37,430 bases of DNA from SIG78 sp045585955 (lineage in GTDB: Bacteria; Verrucomicrobiota; Lentisphaeria; Victivallales; Victivallaceae), in assembly GCA_045585955.1 (NCBI GenBank), contig JAZMZK010000032.1:1-37430 (forward strand), given 5' to 3'. Within the stretch, counting starts at the first letter, position 1; every line of letters starts with the position of its first letter. This document shows, piece after piece, positions 1 to 7,112 of the stretch. The position numbers and the translations under genes are program-made. Below the pieces are notes generated by a model, which saw only the letters and a list, made by a program, of their open reading frames with translations, was not told the DNA's origin and made no database searches.

Positions 1-145
1 ACAAATGGAATTTTATTTTTGAATACATTTGAACTCAAAAACAAGGATTTGACAAAAGGGGGTGGCTTTTTTCAAGAAATACCAAGCTCAAACTATGTCA
101 AAAAACACCATTTTTACAAAATTATGGGATTTCTGTGAAGACAAT

Positions 146-175
146 TTGATTTTTTGGTTTTTTGATTTTTATAGT
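146..175 (+). promoter_or_regulatory. Possible sigma70-like promoter for the first AraC gene
   Basis: A TTGATT box at 146-151 and a TATAGT box at 170-175 are separated by 18 bases in a very AT-rich leader. The start codon follows about 75 bases later, behind an AGGTGG ribosome binding site at about 240. The rest of 1-251 contains no gene I can recognise. The low-complexity T runs make chance matches likely. Confidence 0.3.
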
Positions 176-251
176 ATTAACTGATTTTTGTGGGGGATAA
201 CATGGAGTTTTTTGCCGCAATATCGCACAATGATACCACAGGTGGTGTTTA

Positions 252-1064
252 ATGACTGATGAAATAATTTATTTGGAAAATATCCGTAACAGCTTGCTGC
301 ATTTGCAAGATCTGCCGCTGGTGCTGTGCGTCAATAATGATAAACAGTACCGGAAAAAGACCGCCTGGAACACAGCCAAGATGCATTTGCACGAACTGTT
401 TGAAATGCGGATACTTTTCGGCTTATCCGACGGTCTGGTGGATTATTGTAAAATCGAACATATCCATCTGACCCCGCCGCAGATATTGCATGAGGGGTTG
501 AACGATTGCGACCTCTCAAGGCATTTGACTTTAAGATTGGGAGCCAACGAAATTTATTACATCCGCGGCAAAAATAATGTTATTTCCATAGCGTTATCTC
601 CGGAATTGCAAGTTCCGGGGGTGAATTATGCGGAGCTGGCAGCGGCTCTGGCTCAAACCGAAATAACCACGGATTTTGATTTGGAACACACCCGGCTGCT
701 GATGGCACTTTTGATCTCCACTTTGCGGCAGCTGCTGGCAACCGGCAAAAGCCCCCAGCCCACCCCGGCAGAAGTTATTGCCAACTGTATAAGAGAAAAT
801 TATTACCGCAGCGATCTCTCCATCCGGGAAATTGCGGAAATCACCCGCTTTTTGCCCAACTACATACAACAGGTTTTCCGGGCGGGGTGGAACTGTACGC
901 CCATAGAGTACCTTAACGAAGTACGGCTCAATGCGGCACGCCAGTTGTTGCGTCAACACCGCTGGCAGGTAAAAGAGGTCGCCGCTATGTGCGGCTGGAA
1001 CTATGTGCATTACTTCTGCCGCCGCTACAAAGAACATTTTGGCAATCTGCCCGGCGAAGAATAA
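252..1064 (+). CDS. AraC-family transcriptional regulator (paralogue A)
   Basis: This 270-residue protein has a C-terminal AraC/XylS DNA-binding domain with two helix-turn-helix units (about residues 175-268). The first carries LSIREIAEITRF and the second WQVKEVAAMCGW followed by YFCRRYKEHFG. The N-terminal ~165 residues should be the sensor or dimerisation domain; I see no clear ligand motif. AraC regulators usually activate nearby sugar operons. The start is set by AGGTGG seven bases before the ATG. It is a close paralogue of the gene at 4304-5116, with the same 270-residue length and a nearly identical C-terminal half, so the two probably read similar operators but sense different ligands. 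The gene runs convergently to the oxidoreductase pair downstream. Confidence 0.9.
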   Translation: MTDEIIYLENIRNSLLHLQDLPLVLCVNNDKQYRKKTAWNTAKMHLHELFEMRILFGLSDGLVDYCKIEHIHLTPPQILHEGLNDCDLSRHLTLRLGANEIYYIRGKNNVISIALSPELQVPGVNYAELAAALAQTEITTDFDLEHTRLLMALLISTLRQLLATGKSPQPTPAEVIANCIRENYYRSDLSIREIAEITRFLPNYIQQVFRAGWNCTPIEYLNEVRLNAARQLLRQHRWQVKEVAAMCGWNYVHYFCRRYKEHFGNLPGEE

Positions 1065-1191
1065 CGGCTGTCAATCCCTCAACAGCCCTGAAACGAAAAG
1101 CAGATTCTATCGGCTTGGTAAAGGCATTTCTTCTCACAAACAAAAATCCGCCACAATCACTTTTGCAATATCTAACTATGAACATAACTTT

Positions 1192-2172
1192 TTATAAAGC
1201 GTTGATTATCTGATAACAGACTTTTACTGCTTCAGCTGCCTCTTCGACCGGGCAATATTCTGTTTTTTCGCCGCATATATTTTTTATGAACGCATTGATT
1301 TCCTGCATATAGCTATCTTGTGCCGACAACAATATTGGCTCTGATTTGTCTTGGCGGGAAAGAATCGGCGCACCTTGTCCCTGTGAGTTGTATTCCAGAA
1401 TTGCCTCTTCAAAAACTGCGGCATAGCCGCTGCGGAAAGGGTATGCTGGCTGTTCTGCGAAGCCGCCTTCTATCTCGACCGCAGTTCCGGAGGAATTTTC
1501 CCAGTATGCTCTGAAAAGTTTTTCCGAATACTTTTCTTTAACAGCGGTTATTTTTCCCGGACTGCCCAAAAGTTTCAGGGCAAAGTCCACATCGTGGATA
1601 TTTAGATCAAATACCGGCCCGGTGATTGATTTAAGGGAAGTATCTTTATTTTTCCACGCTCCCCACACCGGAACGCCGGTTCGGCGGACGAGTTTTAAAT
1701 ATTTTAATTTACCATATTGCTTTTTCCGGTAAACAGAACTTAAATATTGGTATTCCGGAAAGAATCTCAAACAATGTCCAACATGAAATATACAATTTGT
1801 TTTTGCAGCATTTGCAAGGAGCTGCCGGGCTTCTTCGGCGGTTGCACAGAGCGGTTTTTCAATAAATATATGCTTGTTGTGCCGCAAAAGCTCGCTTGCC
1901 ATAGCCAGATGATTTGCGGTTGGGGTGGCAATCACCGCTGCATCAAATCCACAGTTGTCAAGACAATCTGAAAGATTTGTAAAAAAAGGTATATCATTCA
2001 GCAAATCCCAATCCATAGAGGCGGTTTTTATGTTCCCGGAAATCGGTTTTATGCCATCTTTACCGGTTGTATTGACGATCGCAGCAATGACTGCATTTTC
2101 ATTCTTTAAAATATTGGCACAGTGGGTCTGCCCCATAAAACCAAAGCCGCATATTACGATTTTTTTCTTCAT
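1192..2172 (-). CDS. Gfo/Idh/MocA-family NAD(P)-dependent oxidoreductase
   Basis: This 326-residue cytoplasmic enzyme belongs to the glucose-fructose oxidoreductase/inositol dehydrogenase family. Residues 5-14 contain the Rossmann glycine motif GFGFMG, and residues 105-107 are the conserved EKP of the active-site loop. A DLNIHDVD segment near residue 195 carries the usual Asp/His catalytic pair. Family members oxidise or reduce sugars and cyclitols. The ATG at 2172 overlaps the stop of the upstream dehydrogenase as ATGA, so translation is coupled and the TTG four codons earlier is unlikely to be used. The substrate is unknown; pairing with an MDR dehydrogenase suggests two consecutive redox steps on a sugar or polyol. 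Confidence 0.9.
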   Translation of the reverse strand: MKKKIVICGFGFMGQTHCANILKNENAVIAAIVNTTGKDGIKPISGNIKTASMDWDLLNDIPFFTNLSDCLDNCGFDAAVIATPTANHLAMASELLRHNKHIFIEKPLCATAEEARQLLANAAKTNCIFHVGHCLRFFPEYQYLSSVYRKKQYGKLKYLKLVRRTGVPVWGAWKNKDTSLKSITGPVFDLNIHDVDFALKLLGSPGKITAVKEKYSEKLFRAYWENSSGTAVEIEGGFAEQPAYPFRSGYAAVFEEAILEYNSQGQGAPILSRQDKSEPILLSAQDSYMQEINAFIKNICGEKTEYCPVEEAAEAVKVCYQIINAL

Positions 2173-3212
2173 GCCCGGCTCCAATCAATAATTACCCCCA
2201 TTTCGTTGCCCCGATTACGATCGAGAGCTTCGTAGGCGATTGCCGCATCTTTGAAATCGACTTTTTGACTTACCAACGCTGACAGATCAAGCTGCTTTAA
2301 TTTTATCAAATCAAAAAACATTTCCATATGACGCTCTTTTGTCCATGGATTATCCGGCTGCGGAAAATTTGGGTGTGAAAAGTTATGAGCCCCGATGATC
2401 GAGATGGATGGCCAGACACAATCATCATGAAAGTCAAACATTACCGGCTTTTTTGGGCTGCTTAAAATAACCAGTCTGCCATGCTGCCGAAGCAATCTGG
2501 CCTGCATTGGAATAAGATCACCATTGCCGGTAAGTTCGATCACCACATCCGCCGCCCGATCAGAATTATGCTGTTTGATCACATCAAGAACATTTTCACG
2601 CAATGGATTGACTGGAATTGTCGCCGGATCTTTTTCCAGCAGATCAAGCCGGTGTTGAGCGGTATCAACTCCAATGACCGGAAAAGCTCCGCACTCACGC
2701 AGAAATCTGACCGCAAACTGCCCTAACAAGCCAAGTCCGAAAACAACAGCACATTCCCCCCATTTTATTTGCGAAAGGCGTACACCGTTCATTACGATCT
2801 GTGGAATTGTAAAAAACACAGCGTCATCATCGGAAACATCATCAGGTATAACGGTACAGCCGTTGCCTCCGGAAGCCTGTCCGTCGGCACCGCCAGGCGT
2901 TACTGTTACATACGCGGCGTGGGGTTTGGTGGTGGCAACGCGTTTACCCGGCCAGGAGCTGTCAACATCTGCGCCGACCCCGATCACAGTTCCCACATTG
3001 TTATAGCCGGGGTAAAATGGACAGGAAAAATTTTTCTCCCAAACCGAGTTCGGTTCATAGTCGGCACAATATGCTGTCATCTCTGTTCCGGTGCTTATCA
3101 TCGTGCGGGAAGTTTTTATCAACAGTTCTCCGGCTCCCGGAGTTGGAATATCGGTTATTTGAAAATCAACTTGGTGCGGCCGGGGAAAATAAAGAGTGTG
3201 ATTTTTCAGCAT
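2169..3212 (-). CDS. Zinc-type alcohol dehydrogenase-like (MDR) oxidoreductase
   Basis: This 347-residue protein is a medium-chain dehydrogenase/reductase. An N-terminal GroES-like domain (ISTGTEMTAY, then FYPGYNNVG) is followed by a Rossmann fold with GLGLLG around residue 160. Where zinc dehydrogenases have a GHE motif it has PGYNNVG, and the catalytic Cys/His ligands are not evident. It may therefore be a non-zinc member like those named bi-domain or BchC-like oxidoreductases. The start at 3212 is preceded by GGAG with nine bases of spacing, which favours it over the upstream TTG and ATG codons. It is the first gene of a two-gene operon with the Gfo/Idh/MocA gene and diverges from the AraC gene at 3314, its probable regulator. 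Confidence 0.85.
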   Translation of the reverse strand: MLKNHTLYFPRPHQVDFQITDIPTPGAGELLIKTSRTMISTGTEMTAYCADYEPNSVWEKNFSCPFYPGYNNVGTVIGVGADVDSSWPGKRVATTKPHAAYVTVTPGGADGQASGGNGCTVIPDDVSDDDAVFFTIPQIVMNGVRLSQIKWGECAVVFGLGLLGQFAVRFLRECGAFPVIGVDTAQHRLDLLEKDPATIPVNPLRENVLDVIKQHNSDRAADVVIELTGNGDLIPMQARLLRQHGRLVILSSPKKPVMFDFHDDCVWPSISIIGAHNFSHPNFPQPDNPWTKERHMEMFFDLIKLKQLDLSALVSQKVDFKDAAIAYEALDRNRGNEMGVIIDWSRA

Positions 3213-3238
3213 TTGCAAAATCTCCATTGGCAAAATTA

Positions 3239-3266
3239 TTGAATTTTTTTGTTTGCGTGATATAAT
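3239..3266 (+). promoter_or_regulatory. Sigma70-like promoter in a divergent intergenic region
   Basis: TTGAAT at 3239-3244 and a perfect TATAAT at 3261-3266 are 16 bases apart, pointing into the AraC gene at 3314. The same AT-rich stretch must also hold the leftward promoter for the oxidoreductase pair; TATATT/TATTAT-like boxes exist on the other strand here. The roughly 100-base shared region is the natural place for the regulator to bind. Confidence 0.6.
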
Positions 3267-3313
3267 ATAATTATGCTTAAATGATAATTCTTTGCAAAAA
3301 ACAGCAAAAAACT

Positions 3314-4186
3314 ATGCAAAAAACACAACTTTTCTATGATCCGATCGACTTGCCGGAGGATTTTCCGATCACGGTGCCTGCCTTTGACACGCCGCCAGAT
3401 TGTGCTCATATGCATAACTGCTTTGAAATCGGTTGTTGTTATTCCGGTACCGGCGGAGTGTTCCAGATCGGCTCTAAAATATATTCCTGCAGTCCCGGCG
3501 ATATTGTGTTTATCAATGAGCACGAATATCATGTTCTCAATGATGCAACGCCCAAAAATTCCTGTTGGAAATTTCTGAATCTTGCTCCTGCAGCACTGCT
3601 TGCCGGATACATCGATCCGGAAGAAAATATATTTGATACGACAAACTTTTCCGGCGTAAACTTCAGCAATGTCATTTCATACCGGAAAGCCCCGGAACTG
3701 GTACAGTTGGTGCATATACTGTTTGCAGAACTGGAAAAACCGGATTTTCAGCCGTCAGCTTATATCCGGGCTGTCGTATGGGCTGTATTCACCAAATTAA
3801 GAGAGTTTTCAAAGCCCGGTGAAATATTCCACGCTCATTCTTCTGATGATTTTTCCCGTTTATATCCGGCATTGAACTGCATATCGCGTTTTTATTACAA
3901 ACCCTTGGCAATACCGCAGTTATCAGAGATGTGCAGTATGAGTATTGCTGCTTTCCGCAAATATTTTGTCCGGCATACCGGATTGCTGCCTTTAGAGTAT
4001 ATAAACTCATACCGTTTGAAAGTTGCTCTGGCATGGCTGAAGAACAGTCAGGAACAGATCGTGCAAATCGCATTGAAAAGCGGTTTCCCTACTTTATCGC
4101 ATTTTAACAGAGTCTTTAAAAAAGAGATTGGCACAACTCCAAGGGAATACCGGGAGAATATCCGCAAGGTTGATAAAAGCTCCTGA
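3314..4186 (+). CDS. AraC-family transcriptional regulator with cupin sensor domain
   Basis: This regulator has about 290 residues. An N-terminal cupin-like segment (HMHNCFEIGCC, GSKIYSCSPGDIVFINEHEYH) resembles the sugar-binding AraC arm. The C-terminal AraC DNA-binding domain contains LAIPQLSEMCSMSIAAFRKYF and ends with SGFPTLSHFNRVFKKEIGTTPREYR, the typical second helix-turn-helix and signature. It is transcribed away from the oxidoreductase pair across a short shared promoter region, so it probably controls that pair. The start is uncertain: there is no Shine-Dalgarno at either candidate. I chose 3314 because the ATG at 3281 would leave almost no leader after the TATAAT at 3261-3266. Confidence 0.88.
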   Translation: MQKTQLFYDPIDLPEDFPITVPAFDTPPDCAHMHNCFEIGCCYSGTGGVFQIGSKIYSCSPGDIVFINEHEYHVLNDATPKNSCWKFLNLAPAALLAGYIDPEENIFDTTNFSGVNFSNVISYRKAPELVQLVHILFAELEKPDFQPSAYIRAVVWAVFTKLREFSKPGEIFHAHSSDDFSRLYPALNCISRFYYKPLAIPQLSEMCSMSIAAFRKYFVRHTGLLPLEYINSYRLKVALAWLKNSQEQIVQIALKSGFPTLSHFNRVFKKEIGTTPREYRENIRKVDKSS

Positions 4187-4255
4187 AGCATTTATATTTG
4201 ATTTTTGGGGCTTTCACACACACAGAAAAATGAGAAAGATTTTTCCCCGGTTGAT

Positions 4256-4284
4256 TTGACTTTCCATGATCGCTTGTATATATT
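4256..4284 (+). promoter_or_regulatory. Sigma70-like promoter for the second AraC paralogue
   Basis: TTGACT at 4256-4261 and TATATT at 4279-4284 have the ideal 17-base spacing. The predicted transcript start lies just before GGGAGATG, and the ATG at 4304 follows. This placement supports 4304 as the true start, because an upstream in-frame ATG at 4205 lies before the promoter. Confidence 0.6.
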
Positions 4285-4303
4285 AGATACAGGGAGATGT
4301 TCA

Positions 4304-5116
4304 ATGATTGATGAAATAACTTGTCTGGAAAATATCCGCAACAGTTTATTGACCTTGCCAGACCTCGAAAAAGTGCTTACTGTAAACGATGATCGGCAGG
4401 GCAGTAAATCTTCCGGGTGGCAAACTGCCAATAAACATATGCATGAACTTTTTGAAATGCGTATGCTCTTTGCAGCTTATCGCGGCATAGTAAATTACAA
4501 CGATATAGAAAATATTTGTCTTACACCTCCTCAGATATTGCACGACGGGTTGAATAACTGCGACTTGCATCGGCATATCACTTTGCGGTTGAGTGATGAT
4601 GAAATTTACTATATCCGCGGCGAAAAAAATGTTATTTCCATAGCGTTATCTCCCGAATTGCGGGTGCCCGGTGTGAATTATGCTGAATTGGCGGCCGCAC
4701 TTGCTCAAACCAATAATACAGCCGACTCTGATTTGGAACACACCCGGTTGTTGATGGCACTTTTACTTTCTACCATGCGGCAGCTGCTGGCAACCGGCAA
4801 AAGCACCCAGCCCACCCCGGCAGAAGTTATTGCCAACTGTATAAGAGAAAATTATTACCGCAGCGATCTCTCGATCAGAGAAATTGCCGAACTCACCAGA
4901 TTCAGTCCCAACTACATTCAGCAGGTCTTCCGGGCTGGTTGGAATTGTACTCCCATTGAATACCTCAATGAAGTCCGGCTTAATGCAGCACGCCAGCTGT
5001 TGCGTCAACACCGTTGGCAAGTCAAAGAAGTCGCTGCTATGTGCGGATGGAATTATGTGCATTATTTCAGCCGCCGCTACAAAGAGCACTTTGGCAATCT
5101 GCCCGGTGAAGAGTAA
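4304..5116 (+). CDS. AraC-family transcriptional regulator (paralogue B)
   Basis: This 270-residue regulator is collinear with the protein at 252-1064 from its first residues (MIDEI against MTDEI, then LENIRNSLL in both). The C-terminal ~140 residues, including both helix-turn-helix units (LSIREIAELTRF and WQVKEVAAMCGW) and the YIQQVFRAGWNCTP segment, are almost unchanged, while residues 15-100 differ much more. A GGAG ribosome binding site and the promoter at 4256-4284 fix the start. It lies directly upstream of operon A in the same direction and is its most likely regulator. At DNA level, 4776-4872 matches 724-820 of the other copy at all but one position. Confidence 0.9.
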   Translation: MIDEITCLENIRNSLLTLPDLEKVLTVNDDRQGSKSSGWQTANKHMHELFEMRMLFAAYRGIVNYNDIENICLTPPQILHDGLNNCDLHRHITLRLSDDEIYYIRGEKNVISIALSPELRVPGVNYAELAAALAQTNNTADSDLEHTRLLMALLLSTMRQLLATGKSTQPTPAEVIANCIRENYYRSDLSIREIAELTRFSPNYIQQVFRAGWNCTPIEYLNEVRLNAARQLLRQHRWQVKEVAAMCGWNYVHYFSRRYKEHFGNLPGEE

Positions 5117-5119
5117 AAC

Positions 5120-5190
5120 TTCTGCAATCGCTTAAAAAATTGTTATTCTGCAACTCTTAAAAATACACTAATCTTAAAAAAGTGTTATTA
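5120..5190 (+). repeat. Imperfect direct repeats upstream of operon A (operator candidate)
   Basis: TTCTGCAA is found at about 5120 and again at 5146. In each case CTTAAAAA or CTTAAAAAT follows within 12 bases, and a third CTTAAAAA is at 5173 followed by TGTTATTATTCTG. The first two units are 26 bases apart. They lie 40-110 bases upstream of the predicted -35 box at 5229, where an AraC activator would bind. The sequence is AT-rich, so this is suggestive only. Confidence 0.35.
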
Positions 5191-5228
5191 TTCTGAATTT
5201 TATTCACGCTTTGTGCCACTTTTTGCCC

Positions 5229-5257
5229 TTGAAATTGTTATTTTTCTGTTTTATATT
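5229..5257 (+). promoter_or_regulatory. Sigma70-like promoter of operon A
   Basis: TTGAAA at 5229-5234 and TATATT at 5252-5257 are separated by exactly 17 bases. It sits about 45 bases before the symporter ATG and downstream of the AraC gene, and is the only strong promoter-like site I see before the run of 11 tightly spaced genes to 18575. It also argues against the in-frame ATG at 5213. Confidence 0.6.
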
Positions 5258-5305
5258 TGTTTAGAAACAAAAAATCAACAATATCAACAAATGGGGTGTT
5301 ATTTT

Positions 5306-7084
5306 ATGAACCAACTTGGTCTGCAATGGTGGGATTACGCTGTGATCGTAGTTTATTTTATCAGTATGCTGGCGATCGGGTGGTATTTTTCCAAACGCAA
5401 CAACGATGCTGCTGACTTTTTGCTGGGCGGCCGCAAGATGCCTTATTTTCCGGTTGCGGTGTCGATGCTGATGACGGTTTTTTCCACCTATTCGCTGGTA
5501 ATGGGCCCGGGGGAAATTTATAATCACGGTCTGGATTGGGGCGTGTTGAGTTTGATCATGCCTTTTATCGGGGTGGTTTCGGTAATGATCTTTACGAAGT
5601 TCTTTTTTAAGATCGAAGCCTTTACACCTTTTGAATATCTGGCGTTCCGCTATGATAAATACGCCCGGCTTATCGGGGCGATCGGCAATACTTACAGCCA
5701 GATGATCTACGCCGGAACAGTGCTGTTGACCACCGGCAAGATTTTTGAAGCCGCCGCCGGATGGCCCTGTTGGATAACTATTCTGGTGATCGGCATCATC
5801 AGCATCATTTACACCGGTTCCGGGGGGATGAAAGCGGTGGTTTGGACAGACTTTATCCAGTTTTTTGTAATGCTCTTCGGCATGGGGGCTTTGGTCTTTA
5901 CTTTGTGTATGCTGGTCAAAGGCGGAGCATGGGGAGCTGTGGAGTATGCTTTTGAAAACGGTCACGGACTTTCCCGATTTACTGAAAAAGAGTTTTATTC
6001 GCTCTGGCCCTATATCCGTTTGAACTTCTGGGCGTTGCTGCTGGCAAGAGTCTGGGGGGCATTGGGTTCCGGTGTGGGGCAGATGACCGTGCAGCGGCTG
6101 ATGGCGACCGGCTCGGTGAAAAAGGCGGTCAAGGCTCAATTTACCAGTGCCTGTCTGACTTTGCCGACGGTGCTTCTGCTGGACTTCATCGGTCTGGCGA
6201 TTTTCAGTTATTATGCTCAAAACCCCGATCCGGCTGTTACTACCGGCGATTTGGCACTGTTCCGTTTTATCGGCACCAAACTGCCGCCGCTGATCCCGGG
6301 GATATTTGTGGCGGCGGCTCTGGCGGCGGCAATGAGTACGCTTTCCAGTGTATTCAACGGCGATGCGGCGGTGTGGCTCAAAGAGTATTATTTGCGGTTC
6401 TGGCGGCCGCAAGCTGATGAAAAACAGCAGGTGCGTTTTTCCAAGATCGCCACTTACATCGTGGGTTTTGCGGCTATCGTTCTTGCTCTGCTGCAAGAGG
6501 TGAGTTTGCGTTATTTCAACCAGACTCTGGTGGAAGTGGAAATGATTTTCGGATTTATTTTTGCCTCTGTGGGGTTCAATCAATACTTTTTTGCCATTGC
6601 CTCCCGCAAGGCCAGCAGTTTGAGTTTCTGGAGCATGCTGGCATTCGGTTACGGAGTCAAGGATTCAATGCTTATCTGGTATGCCGGCAGCAAACGCTGC
6701 ACCCATACTTTTGCCCAGACCGGGGAACTTGGTCTGGCGGGCCCGATCAGTTTGCTGTGGGTGGTGATCCCGGTGGCGGCGGCGGTTTTGTGCTGGGGTA
6801 TAGCTTATATCAAGCCCAAAACAAGCAAGTGGAACCTTACCTGGCGGGTCTTGAGTGCCATACCCATTGGTTTTAGTTGCGGCACATTGATCTGGTACAT
6901 TTTCAGCAATATTGCAGCCGACGGCAAGCCCCATGAGTTGAGCTTTACCTGGCAAGCCTTGCCCAGTATAATACTTATCTGGGTCTTTATGATAGTCTGG
7001 CACTTTTTCGGTCCCGAAGTACCCAAAGAACGCTACTACGGACTTTGCTGGGGATATTCTGACAAAAATATGATCCAAAAGTAA
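5306..7084 (+). CDS. Sodium:solute symporter (SSS family)
   Basis: This integral membrane protein of 592 residues has about 13-14 hydrophobic segments, starting with WDYAVIVVYFISMLAIGWYF. It has the SSS-family pattern, with DFLLGGRKMPYFPVAVSMLMTVFS near residue 40 and the conserved AAALAAAMSTLSS region around residue 335. SSS proteins use the sodium gradient to import sugars, sialic acid, organic acids or amino acids. In operon A, next to a YhcH protein and two DapA/NanA-like aldolases, sialic acid or another acidic sugar is the most attractive substrate, but this is inference. The ATG at 5306 follows the promoter at 5229-5257 and a GGGG-containing ribosome binding region. Confidence 0.9.
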   Translation: MNQLGLQWWDYAVIVVYFISMLAIGWYFSKRNNDAADFLLGGRKMPYFPVAVSMLMTVFSTYSLVMGPGEIYNHGLDWGVLSLIMPFIGVVSVMIFTKFFFKIEAFTPFEYLAFRYDKYARLIGAIGNTYSQMIYAGTVLLTTGKIFEAAAGWPCWITILVIGIISIIYTGSGGMKAVVWTDFIQFFVMLFGMGALVFTLCMLVKGGAWGAVEYAFENGHGLSRFTEKEFYSLWPYIRLNFWALLLARVWGALGSGVGQMTVQRLMATGSVKKAVKAQFTSACLTLPTVLLLDFIGLAIFSYYAQNPDPAVTTGDLALFRFIGTKLPPLIPGIFVAAALAAAMSTLSSVFNGDAAVWLKEYYLRFWRPQADEKQQVRFSKIATYIVGFAAIVLALLQEVSLRYFNQTLVEVEMIFGFIFASVGFNQYFFAIASRKASSLSFWSMLAFGYGVKDSMLIWYAGSKRCTHTFAQTGELGLAGPISLLWVVIPVAAAVLCWGIAYIKPKTSKWNLTWRVLSAIPIGFSCGTLIWYIFSNIAADGKPHELSFTWQALPSIILIWVFMIVWHFFGPEVPKERYYGLCWGYSDKNMIQK

Positions 7085-7112
7085 ACCATAACAAATTCGA
7101 AAGGAGATTTTT

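Noticed and set aside
1065..1191. A terminator hairpin (GGCTGT...ACAGCC) after the first AraC gene
   Set aside because: The stem is only six base pairs with a 10-base loop and no T run.
2172..3233. Upstream TTG starts for both oxidoreductases
   Set aside because: GGAG spacing at 3212 and the ATGA overlap at 2169-2172 both support the internal ATG starts.
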